57,671 nt of DNA, from contig NPFB01000165.1 in the NCBI GenBank assembly GCA_014084085.1, forward strand, positions 11,912 through 69,582. The letters run 5' to 3'. Positions 32,510-40,143 of the stretch are shown one piece after another. The translations under genes were made by a program, and so were the position numbers. Numbering within the stretch: position 1 is the first letter of the stretch; each line of letters opens with the position of its first letter. The notes beneath the pieces were generated by a model that was not told where the DNA came from, made no database searches, and saw only the letters and a program-made list of their open reading frames with translations. This DNA comes from Hondaea fermentalgiana (taxonomy: Eukaryota > Sar > Bigyra > Thraustochytrida > Thraustochytriidae).

Positions 32510-33715
32510 ATGGCCACCAAGAAAGAGGATGCGCTCCAGGCGGCGCACGCGCTCGCGAAAAAGGTCGGCGGAGACACCTACACCAAGGAGAACCCCATGC
32601 GCCTCGGCGTCATCAGTACGGCCAACATTGCCCGCAAGGTCATCAGCGGCGTCCAGGCCCTCGACACCGTCAAGGTCACGGTCGTCTCCTCGCGCAACCT
32701 TGAAAAGGCGCAACAGTTTGCCAAGGATGTTGGCGTCGACAAGGCCTACGGCAGCTACGAGGAAGTGCTCGCCGATCCTGAAATCGATGCCGTGTACGTG
32801 CCGCTGCCCACCTCGACGCACGCCGAGTGGGTCGGCAAGGCTGCCAAGGCTGGCAAGCATGTGCTTTGTGAAAAGCCATGCGCGCTCGACAGCAAGCAGC
32901 TCTTTGCCATGTTGCTTGAATGCAAAGAGAACAACGTGCACTTCATGGACAATGTCATGTTCATGCACCACGACCGTCTGCGCATGATGCGCGAACGCAT
33001 TGACGACGGCTTCCTCGGCAAGCACGGCGCCACCCACGTCTCTTCCATCTTTTCTTTTCGCTCGAGCGAGGAATTCGTCACCTCGAACATTCGCATGAAT
33101 CCCGATCTCGACGCCTTGGGCGCACTGGGCGACCTCGGCTGGTACAATGTCCGCATGGCGCTCTTCGCCTTTGGCTGGCGCAAGCCCTCCACGGCCCAAG
33201 GCCGCATCCTCATCTCGCACAACAAGGTCCCCATCGAGTTCTCAGGTGTGCTCACCTGGGATCCCGAGGACGGCGAGGAAGACGTTGCCGGCATCAAGCT
33301 GCAGCGCTCGACGACGCTTTACTGCTCCTTTTTGCACGGTAAGCAGCAGCATGTCCAGATTACCGGCTCGGACGGCATGATCGCTCTCGATGATTTCGTC
33401 AACACCCGCTCAACAAAGTCTGCTGTCTTCCTCGAGGAGTCCGATCACCAAACGACCATGACGGAGGACGGACCCGAGACGGAGAGCAAGCGTAACCTCG
33501 TCAAGACTGGTCCCTGGCGCCAGGAAGCCGAGACTGTTGCAAACTTTGCGCGCCAGGTCGCTGCCTGCAAGCAGGGTCAAAACATTGATTTTTGGCCGCG
33601 CATTGCCCTCCTCACGCAGGTCTGCTGTGACGCTCTGCTCGACTCTGCGGCCAAGGATGGCGTCGTCGTCGATGTCGACCCTCTTGGCCTTCTCGAGCGC
33701 GATGAACTCAAGTGA
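32510..33715 (+). CDS. Gfo/Idh/MocA-family oxidoreductase, copy A
   Basis: 401 residues from MATKKEDALQAAHALAKKV. The N-terminal Rossmann fold binds NAD(P): RLGVISTANIARKV, then VVSSRNLEKAQQFAKD, YVPLPTSTHAEW and the family EKP motif in VLCEKPCA (Lys at residue 122). The C-terminal alpha/beta domain follows (GDLGWYNVRMALFAF, IQLQR-like beta strands, QITGSDGMIALDD). The family covers NAD(P)-dependent sugar, inositol and dihydrodiol dehydrogenases. Eukaryotic relatives include trans-1,2-dihydrobenzene-1,2-diol and D-xylose dehydrogenases, but the substrate is not readable. No signal peptide is seen, so it is probably cytosolic. A paralogue lies about 800 bp downstream in the same orientation, with a near-identical 5' part. 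Confidence 0.9.
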   Translation: MATKKEDALQAAHALAKKVGGDTYTKENPMRLGVISTANIARKVISGVQALDTVKVTVVSSRNLEKAQQFAKDVGVDKAYGSYEEVLADPEIDAVYVPLPTSTHAEWVGKAAKAGKHVLCEKPCALDSKQLFAMLLECKENNVHFMDNVMFMHHDRLRMMRERIDDGFLGKHGATHVSSIFSFRSSEEFVTSNIRMNPDLDALGALGDLGWYNVRMALFAFGWRKPSTAQGRILISHNKVPIEFSGVLTWDPEDGEEDVAGIKLQRSTTLYCSFLHGKQQHVQITGSDGMIALDDFVNTRSTKSAVFLEESDHQTTMTEDGPETESKRNLVKTGPWRQEAETVANFARQVAACKQGQNIDFWPRIALLTQVCCDALLDSAAKDGVVVDVDPLGLLERDELK

Positions 33716-33854
33716 GCGAGTGACGGAAGGTGCAAGCATGCGAACGTGTGATTGACAGAAAACAGATAAGGTTTCCCACAATTTTTTTTTCCCCTTGTAA
33801 CAGAGTGGAGCACGAGATCGATACCTCGCTCGCGTTGCGTGCAGAGCCGAGAAC

Positions 33855-34064
33855 AAGCCAGAACGTAGTGTTTCTTTAGCCTCAAGTGGTTTCTTTTGTC
33901 GCATTTCGTGCCCCGACAAAGACAAAGGAAATCTTCGACCGAACTTCTTCGTCATTCGAATAAGCCAGAACGTAGTGTTTCTTTAGCCTCAAGTGGTTTC
34001 TTTTGTCGCATTTCGTGCCCCGACAAAGACAAAGGAAATCTTCGACCGAACTTCTTCGTCATTC
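33855..34064 (+). repeat. Tandem direct repeat, ~103 bp, period 107
   Basis: Copy 1 starts at 33855 and copy 2 at 33962, both with AAGCCAGAACGTAGTG; they read identically to the end of copy 2 near 34064. A 4-bp remnant separates them. Identity this high implies a recent duplication. Confidence 0.95.
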
Positions 34065-34195
34065 TTTTCTGCACAGTTTTCTGCCCTTCATGAATGCCCT
34101 GCGAATGTTACAATGTCCCTGCGAAGCCTTGCGCTTGTTGGCGTGCCCTTCTTATTACGAACACCGTGTGGCACATCCCCTCTCCCCCTCCATCT

Positions 34196-34244
34196 GTTCC
34201 CTCTTCAGGCTCTTGCGATGCGTTCCCTCTTCAGGCTCTTGCGA
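34196..34244 (+). repeat. Tandem direct repeat, 23 bp, period 26
   Basis: Two identical copies beginning GTTCCCTCTTCAGG and ending CTCTTGCGA lie at 34196 and 34222. Confidence 0.95.
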
Positions 34245-34520
34245 AGATGAGAAGATGACGGAAGATGGTTGTTAGTAGAAAAAGGCGAGCGCTGCGCGTC
34301 AGCGGGGCCTCCTTCCGCTTCCCAAGCCAAAGTCAGCACAGGATCGAACGCCGCTCGCGTGGACAGTCGAGCTTCATAAAACCTCAACGAAAAGGTCTAT
34401 CGAGGATAGGACGACGAGTCGAGCCTTGCTTTCGTGCACGCGCGCGTACGACGACTGCGCCGGCGCTCGTCCTTGCCCTCGCCGGACACGTCTAGGTTGA
34501 CCGCAGAGGAGAAAGCAAGC

Positions 34521-35738
34521 ATGGCCGCCAAGAAAGAGGATGCACTCCAGGCGGCGCACGCGCTCGCGAAAAAGGTCGGCGGAGACACCTACACCAAGGA
34601 GAACCCCATGCGCCTCGGCGTCATCAGTACGGCCAACATTGCCCGCAAGGTCATCAGCGGCGTCCAGGCCCTCGACACCGTCAAGGTCACCGTCGTCTCC
34701 TCGCGCAACCTTGAAAAGGCGCAACAGTTTGCCAAGGATGTTGGCGTCGACAAGGCCTACGGCAGCTACGAGGAAGTGCTCGCCGATCCTGAAATCGATG
34801 CCGTGTACGTGCCGCTGCCCACGTCGATGCACACCGAGTGGGTCTGCAAGGCTGCCAAGGCCGGCAAGCACGTGCTCTGCGAAAAGCCTTGTGCTTTGAG
34901 CGGTGCACAACTCTTGGAGATGTTGCTCGTGTGCAAGGAAAACAAGGTACATTTCATGGACAATGTCATGTTCATGCACCACGACCGTCTGCGCATGATG
35001 CGCGAACGCATCGACGAAGGCTTTCTCGGCAAGCATGGCGCGACCAACGTCTTTTCGACCCTCACCTTTCGCTCGAGCGGCGACTTTGGCGAAGACTTTT
35101 ATAGCTCCAACATTCGAACCAACCCGGACCTCGACGCGCTCGGTGCTGTTGGCGATCTTGGATGGTACAACATGCGCATGGCGCTCTTTGCGTTTGCCTG
35201 GCGTACACCGGCCACCGCACAAGGCCGTATGCTCATTTCGCACAACAAGGTCCCCATTGAAATTTCAGGTGTGCTCACCTGGGATCCCGAGGAGGGAGAG
35301 GAAGACGTTGCTGGCATTACGCTGCAACGCTCCACCGTCTTCCACGGCTCCTTTCTGCACAGCAACCAGCAACGCGTTCAAATTACTGGCGCCGACGGCA
35401 TGATCGCGCTCGACGACTTTGTCAACGCAAACTCTACAAAGTCTGCGTCCTTTTTCGAGGAGTCCAAGCATGAAACCATCATGACCGAGGATGGTCCCGA
35501 GGCCAAGAGTGAGCGCAACGTCGTAGAGACAGGTTATTGCCGCCAAGAGGCGGAGGCTGTCGCCAACTTTGCTTGCCAGATTGCCGCCCTCAAGCAGGGC
35601 CAGTCCATCGATTTCTGGCCGCGCATCGCGCTCCTCACTCAGCTGTGCTGCGATGCTTTGCTTGAATCCGCCGAAAAGAACGGGGCCACCGTAAAGATCG
35701 ATCCTGAGGGTCTTCTTGCTCGCTTCGATGCGGCATAG
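34521..35738 (+). CDS. Gfo/Idh/MocA-family oxidoreductase, copy B
   Basis: 405 residues from MAAKKEDALQAAHALAKKV. It has the same architecture as copy A: Rossmann fold, EKP lysine at residue 122, and C-terminal substrate domain. It has a short insertion (GDFGEDFYSSNI against EEFVTSNI) and a different C-terminus (LLARFDAA). Its first ~300 coding bases differ from copy A at only about two positions, while later regions differ at many synonymous sites and many residues, apart from isolated identical blocks. It is probably the same reaction class, perhaps with different substrate preference or expression. Confidence 0.9.
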   Translation: MAAKKEDALQAAHALAKKVGGDTYTKENPMRLGVISTANIARKVISGVQALDTVKVTVVSSRNLEKAQQFAKDVGVDKAYGSYEEVLADPEIDAVYVPLPTSMHTEWVCKAAKAGKHVLCEKPCALSGAQLLEMLLVCKENKVHFMDNVMFMHHDRLRMMRERIDEGFLGKHGATNVFSTLTFRSSGDFGEDFYSSNIRTNPDLDALGAVGDLGWYNMRMALFAFAWRTPATAQGRMLISHNKVPIEISGVLTWDPEEGEEDVAGITLQRSTVFHGSFLHSNQQRVQITGADGMIALDDFVNANSTKSASFFEESKHETIMTEDGPEAKSERNVVETGYCRQEAEAVANFACQIAALKQGQSIDFWPRIALLTQLCCDALLESAEKNGATVKIDPEGLLARFDAA

Positions 35739-36069
35739 CAATAGATATAGAAAAGTACAAGGAGAAAGCGGGACGTTTGTGATGTTGACACTCCAAAACT
35801 TTACTCATTGTTTGACTAAATTCATTGCGCGAATCAGCCGGCTCGGCTTCGACACATGCTCTGATGGTAAAACAGCTAATACTTAGAACGGGCAGCATTC
35901 ACTGTCAGTCACACTTTTCAGGTGGCCAAAATCAAAATCACTCTCTACAAAAAAAAAAAAGAAAAAGGATCTTCTTTGCAGTTGCTTTTGGCCTTGAGCT
36001 CAAGCGAACTTGGCAAACTCGCAGCCCCGACGCGAGGGCGGCAGGAGGCGAGCGCAGCACGCAGACACC
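35739..36069. other. Intergenic region
   Basis: 3' flank of oxidoreductase B and promoter of the CSN8-like gene. An A tract lies at 35949-35960. No gene seen. Confidence 0.4.
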
Positions 36070-36906
36070 ATGGAGGCCCCACGGCAACGCGTGACGCAGG
36101 CACTACATGCCCTGCCCGATAAGGTCGAGAGCGAAGACCTCGCCTCCATCGGATTGGCGGCTGCGCGGCTTGTCGCGGCCTGCACGCGGCTCGAGGCGGC
36201 GGCGTACGCAAAACTTGGCGACTGCTGCGCGCTCGACACCGAGGGCGCAAATGAAGAAGACATCGACGCCTCTGCCGTGCTCCAGGACCTCTTGCCCTTG
36301 TATATTCTCGCGCTCTGTCTCGACGGCGAACCGGAAAACGCCCGCTTCGCATACTTGCGAGCAGAATCTTGCACAAACGCAGTGAGTGCATGGCCAGATG
36401 CTGGCCCGGCGGTCGCAGCTGCTCAGGCGCTCATGCGCCATCAATACGCAGCATTGTTTCGTACGCTCGAAAACACAACCTGGCATGGTGAGGCCGCCAA
36501 GGTCGCCGCGGCCCTCGCTGCTAAAACGCGTCGCTCCGTGTGGGACACCTTCCGTCGCTCTCATGCACGCATCACGTCGCTCGCGCTCGCAAAGCAGCTA
36601 GGGCTTCCAGAAAAAGAAGCACTCGAACAGGCTCGTGCACAAGGTTGGCACCAAGTTCCACTTGCTGCCGATGTCATGGAGACGGAGGCATCTCTCGTGG
36701 TTCTCGAGCGGGCCGAGCAACCAGAAGATCACGCAGATGTTCTCAACGCCCAAGAGGCCGCTGCGCGTGCGACCTCGCGTATCCAAAGCCTTGTAGAAAA
36801 GGTTTTGACGCTCGAGCAACCCGCCAGCTTCGACACTCGGGGTGTCGTTGAAGCCACGCTTTCCTCGACAACACCTTCATCCAATAATCGCCAGGGATCT
36901 GGCTAG
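36070..36906 (+). CDS. CSN8: COP9 signalosome subunit 8-like protein
   Basis: 278 residues from the ATG MEAPRQRVTQALHALP; a frame extending upstream uses only a TTG. The helical repeats resemble the CSN8/Rpn12/eIF3k family: LLPLYILALCLDGEPENARFAYLR, AAAQALMRHQYAALFRTLENTTWHGEAAKVAAAL, then RRSVWDTFRRSHARITSLALAKQLGLPEKEALEQARAQGW, which fits the winged-helix end of CSN8. The CSN removes NEDD8 from cullins, and CSN8 is its smallest PCI-type subunit. eIF3k and proteasome Rpn12 are alternatives, but the GLPxEEAxxxxxxxGW end favours CSN8. A (CT)n run starts 5 bp after the stop. Confidence 0.75.
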   Translation: MEAPRQRVTQALHALPDKVESEDLASIGLAAARLVAACTRLEAAAYAKLGDCCALDTEGANEEDIDASAVLQDLLPLYILALCLDGEPENARFAYLRAESCTNAVSAWPDAGPAVAAAQALMRHQYAALFRTLENTTWHGEAAKVAAALAAKTRRSVWDTFRRSHARITSLALAKQLGLPEKEALEQARAQGWHQVPLAADVMETEASLVVLERAEQPEDHADVLNAQEAAARATSRIQSLVEKVLTLEQPASFDTRGVVEATLSSTTPSSNNRQGSG

Positions 36907-36908
36907 CT

Positions 36909-36948
<40 letters not shown>

Positions 36949-37202
36949 TTCTGCTTATTTTCTCTCACCATCTTCTCTCTACTATCTCCGAAGATCTCCA
37001 CTATATTGCCAGCATGGCATACGAGCCTTCGCAGTTCTTCTTCTTCTTCTTCCCCAAGCCTGCCGCCTCCATCAATTTCCAAAACGAATATAGAATACGT
37101 AGCACTGTGCACGTAAATGACATTATTCGTTCTTTTCCTATTCTAACCCATTCGTACACGGTCACATCATGGATGATCAAGCGTTTACACCAAGCCCTCC
37201 GC
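36907..37202. other. Tail-to-tail intergenic region with (CT)n
   Basis: Lies between the CSN8-like and Bop1 stop codons. It contains a perfect (CT)n tract at 36912-36944 and a (TTC)n run at 37036-37053. Confidence 0.6.
36912..36944. repeat. (CT)n microsatellite
   Basis: Sixteen uninterrupted CT units immediately 3' of the CSN8-like coding region. Confidence 0.95.
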
Positions 37203-39632
37203 TCAACCAAGGTTCTGAAAAAGCTGGAGACGGCCATCAGCTCCTGCAGAAAACAGCCACGGCTGCGTCGGATGAAAGGCCATCGAAAGAACACCAAGAC
37301 CATCTAAAGTTTGCGCGTGGCCGCGGAGCACCTTGACAGGGATCAAGTACGGATCCTTGTCAAAGTCCTCAAAGACACGCGCGTGAAAGACGTGGACAGT
37401 GCCATCGTCTGATGCAGAGGCGAACAGAGGGTAGCGGTCGTGAAAGTCAACCTCGCGCAGTGCGCGCTTGTGGTACTTGAGTGTGCGCCATGGCTTGCTT
37501 GAAATATCGAGGTCGAACCAGGACACACGCCGATCATAGGTGCCCACCACGAGATTGTTACCGTCTGGGTGAATGGCCATGCTCGAGATCCACTGCGATC
37601 CCGTCTTAAGCTGCTTGAGACGCTTCTGCTGACCAAGATGGTACACGTGCACGTAGCGTTTCGATGCTACAAAGATGATTGGCTTGCGCGGGTGGAACAA
37701 AAGACGCTGGACGCGCTGGTCCTTGACAAAGCGCAACGGCCGCTGCGACATGCGCTTCAAGACGTGGTGAACCGTGACCTGGGCGTTTGATCGCTTAGTT
37801 GCCGTGACCGTCGCAAGGTAAACTCCCTTGGCGTGCCAGATGAGATCAAGGACAGGACCGGAATCCGCCTCCTTCCAGAAGATAACCGTTCGATCCGCCT
37901 TGTCTTTCTTCCAGCCGACCATCCGACGGCTGTCCCGCAGAGCCTGCTGCATGCGTTCTTCCTCGGACGCCTCGGCGCCCAAATCAACCTCGGCGACCTC
38001 GGCATTCTCCTCGTTGTCGTCATCGTCGTCGCCCTCGCCAGCCTCGGCCAACGCACCACCCATGAGCTGTTCCGTGGCCTCGACATCCTCCTCCGATGCA
38101 AAGCTTGCAGCGCTCACGTCCACCAGAATCACATTCTCGCCAACGGCGGCGGCAACCACACGGTATTGCATCTGCGGGTTCCATGCAACACGCGAAATGA
38201 AACCCTTTTTGGTACTCACCTCGCCCTCGCCGTCTTCCGTGACGCGCGAGATCTCCTCGTTCTCCTCCGGCGCATACTGCGAGAGGTCGTGTGACAGCAA
38301 GCAGCGGCCCGACTCCACCTCCCAAATACGCAGAATCATGTCGTCGCCGCCAGACGCCAGCAACTCACCGCTCGGGTCAACAGCGAGCGAGCGCACGCGT
38401 CCATGGTGGCCAAAGTAGGTCACGGCGACCGTGTTTGGGAACGGGCGCAGCTCCGAAGGCTTGGGCAGCTTTGGCACAAGCGATTCGGGGTCGATGTTGA
38501 GACGCCGCACTTCCTTGCGCGGCGCAAGGTAGAGGTCAATGCAGCGCTCGTAGCGCTCGCGCACGTAATTGGCGTACGCCGGAACGCGACGCAGCTGCGC
38601 AAAGTCTTGCGGCAGATAGTTGATCTTGCGATCGTCCGGGTGCGCCTCCTCCCATGCCTTGGCCTCCTCGGGCGTGGGAAGGTACTCCTCGGGCGGATGA
38701 TACGATTCCCTGTGGTCTGGCGGCGTGACCTTGGGCGCCGGAATGTGCTTGGGCGCCTTGCGGCGCTTCTTGATGTCCTCCGCAAGGTCGTCCTCGCCCC
38801 ACATCAAATAGACCTCGTTCTTGGCCTCCTTTTTAGACTCTGGCTTGCCCTGGCGCCGCACATGGCCTGCGCGAATACCGTGCATGATCTTGAGGATCTT
38901 TTGCCGCTCGAACTTGCTTGGCACAAAGCGACGCTTCGGCTCGTACGGGTCTGCAATGGGAAAGACGTTCTTTTCTCCGGAAAAGAAATCAACATAGTCT
39001 GGTTCTGGGTTGAAACCCTGCTCGGGGAATTTGCCCTCGAGCATGCGTCGTGCCATGATAAGCTCGCGGTCCGTGAGCACGATAGACTGGTCGTTCTTGG
39101 CGTCGTAAAAGGTGCGCCGGTAAAAGGGGTCGTCCTTGCTTGCGAGAAACTTGTCCACTTCATCCATGCCTTCCTTGCGCACAAGTTTACGCCCAGCCTT
39201 GTCGTAGCCAATATGGTCAAACTCATCGTACCAGTGCAGAGGGACGTTGCCGATCGTGTTTTCCTCGTGTTCTTCGTCGGACGACGCGTAGCCCTCGGCA
39301 CGGACGTCCTCATCACCTCTGAATTTGCGTGGCTTCGCCGCGTCCTTGGACGCCTCTGCGGTCTTGCCCGTGGCCCTCTTGAGTTTGGCTGCACTCTGTG
39401 CTGCGGCTCGGTCTTCCTCCGCTTCCTCGTCATCTTCGTCGTCCTCGTCCTCCTCATCGTCTGACGAGGCGCCCTCCACGATGACATCCTCCTCTTCGTC
39501 CTCGTCAGACGACGACTCGCCCTCCACGACGACCTCCTCGTCCTCGTTGCTCTCGTCCTCGTAGGCATTGCCGTTCAAGGCTTCCGACATGCCGCTGGGC
39601 AGGGCCGCGCCCCGCGTCGCTCTGGACGACAT
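37203..39632 (-). CDS. BOP1: Ribosome biogenesis protein Bop1/Erb1
   Basis: 809 residues from the ATG at 39632 (MSSRATRGAALPSGM); the ATG at 39590 is an alternative. The frame upstream to 39788 begins only at a TTG and is Gln/Arg-rich. Order: an acidic N-terminal third with Asp/Glu/Ser runs; the BOP1NT domain, with IGNVPLHWYDEFDHIGYDKAG, FYRRTFYDAKNDQ, GFNPEPDYVDFFSGEKNVFPI and FVPSKFERQKILKIMHGIRAG; a conserved segment with YLPTPEEAKAWEEAHPDDR and LRRVPAYANYVRERYERC; and C-terminal WD40 repeats from GHHGRVRSLAVDPSGELLASGGDD. Bop1/Erb1, with Pes1/Nop7 and Wdr12/Ytm1, forms the nucleolar PeBoW complex needed for 27S rRNA processing and 60S assembly. The acidic insert between WD repeats (EAGEGDDDDDNEENAEV) is unusually long. 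Confidence 0.95.
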   Translation of the reverse strand: MSSRATRGAALPSGMSEALNGNAYEDESNEDEEVVVEGESSSDEDEEEDVIVEGASSDDEEDEDDEDDEEAEEDRAAAQSAAKLKRATGKTAEASKDAAKPRKFRGDEDVRAEGYASSDEEHEENTIGNVPLHWYDEFDHIGYDKAGRKLVRKEGMDEVDKFLASKDDPFYRRTFYDAKNDQSIVLTDRELIMARRMLEGKFPEQGFNPEPDYVDFFSGEKNVFPIADPYEPKRRFVPSKFERQKILKIMHGIRAGHVRRQGKPESKKEAKNEVYLMWGEDDLAEDIKKRRKAPKHIPAPKVTPPDHRESYHPPEEYLPTPEEAKAWEEAHPDDRKINYLPQDFAQLRRVPAYANYVRERYERCIDLYLAPRKEVRRLNIDPESLVPKLPKPSELRPFPNTVAVTYFGHHGRVRSLAVDPSGELLASGGDDMILRIWEVESGRCLLSHDLSQYAPEENEEISRVTEDGEGEVSTKKGFISRVAWNPQMQYRVVAAAVGENVILVDVSAASFASEEDVEATEQLMGGALAEAGEGDDDDDNEENAEVAEVDLGAEASEEERMQQALRDSRRMVGWKKDKADRTVIFWKEADSGPVLDLIWHAKGVYLATVTATKRSNAQVTVHHVLKRMSQRPLRFVKDQRVQRLLFHPRKPIIFVASKRYVHVYHLGQQKRLKQLKTGSQWISSMAIHPDGNNLVVGTYDRRVSWFDLDISSKPWRTLKYHKRALREVDFHDRYPLFASASDDGTVHVFHARVFEDFDKDPYLIPVKVLRGHAQTLDGLGVLSMAFHPTQPWLFSAGADGRLQLFQNLG

Positions 39633-40143
39633 CGCTGCTTGCTGTTGCCGCCGCTGCCGCCGCAGACGCTGCTGCTGCTGCTGCTCGCTCCTGGCGCCCG
39701 CGCTGCTGCAACGCCGCGCAGTCGAGTTCTGGGTCTCGCCCACGAGTGCCAGTCCTCGCCGCCGCCAGCCAGCCAGTGGCGCAGACAAGACACGGAACAG
39801 ACGAAGAGAACACTTTGGAACGTGCGCAACCCAAATTCACTCGGTCTGATCTGATTCACACCGGGTTCACCCTAGGCGCGAGCCTTGGTGTGTGCGAAAT
39901 TCTGCCCAGCTGCTTTGCTAATCAAGACTGCCATCAGCCAATAGCGACAGCAATAGTAATAGCAATAGCAATAGCAAGACCAAGACCAAGACCAAGATCA
40001 AGACCAAGACCAAGAGCAAAAGCAAGAGCAAGAGCAAGAACAAGAGGAATGGGAACTCTGACATGCAAACCTTTTTCTTTTGCTGATTGTCAGGCATAGA
40101 TATATTTTACAGTCCACACAAAGGCAGTCTACCTCATCAACAA
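39633..40143. other. Intergenic region with hexanucleotide repeat
   Basis: 5' flank of Bop1 and 3' flank of the DDE-derived gene. It contains a degenerate hexamer array (see the repeat entry). No gene supported. Confidence 0.45.
39945..40047. repeat. Degenerate hexanucleotide array (CAATAG / CAAGAC / CAAGAG)
   Basis: About 17 tandem 6-bp units. The type shifts along the array from CAATAG to CAAGAC to CAAGAG, showing stepwise expansion of variants. Confidence 0.9.

Larger units (their letters stand above)
33716..34520. other. Spacer between the two oxidoreductase paralogues
   Basis: About 800 bp without a gene. It contains a 107-bp-period tandem duplication and a smaller 26-bp-period duplication, annotated separately. 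Confidence 0.6.

Noticed and set aside
31100..33220. 706-residue minus-strand ORF over the EF-hand gap and oxidoreductase A
   Set aside because: It is antisense to two well-supported genes and crosses the N gap; the same antisense pattern repeats at copy B simply because the two genes are paralogues.
36010..36069. 20-residue N-terminal extension of the CSN8-like protein
   Set aside because: It starts at a TTG, whereas an ATG follows at 36070 directly before the conserved helices.
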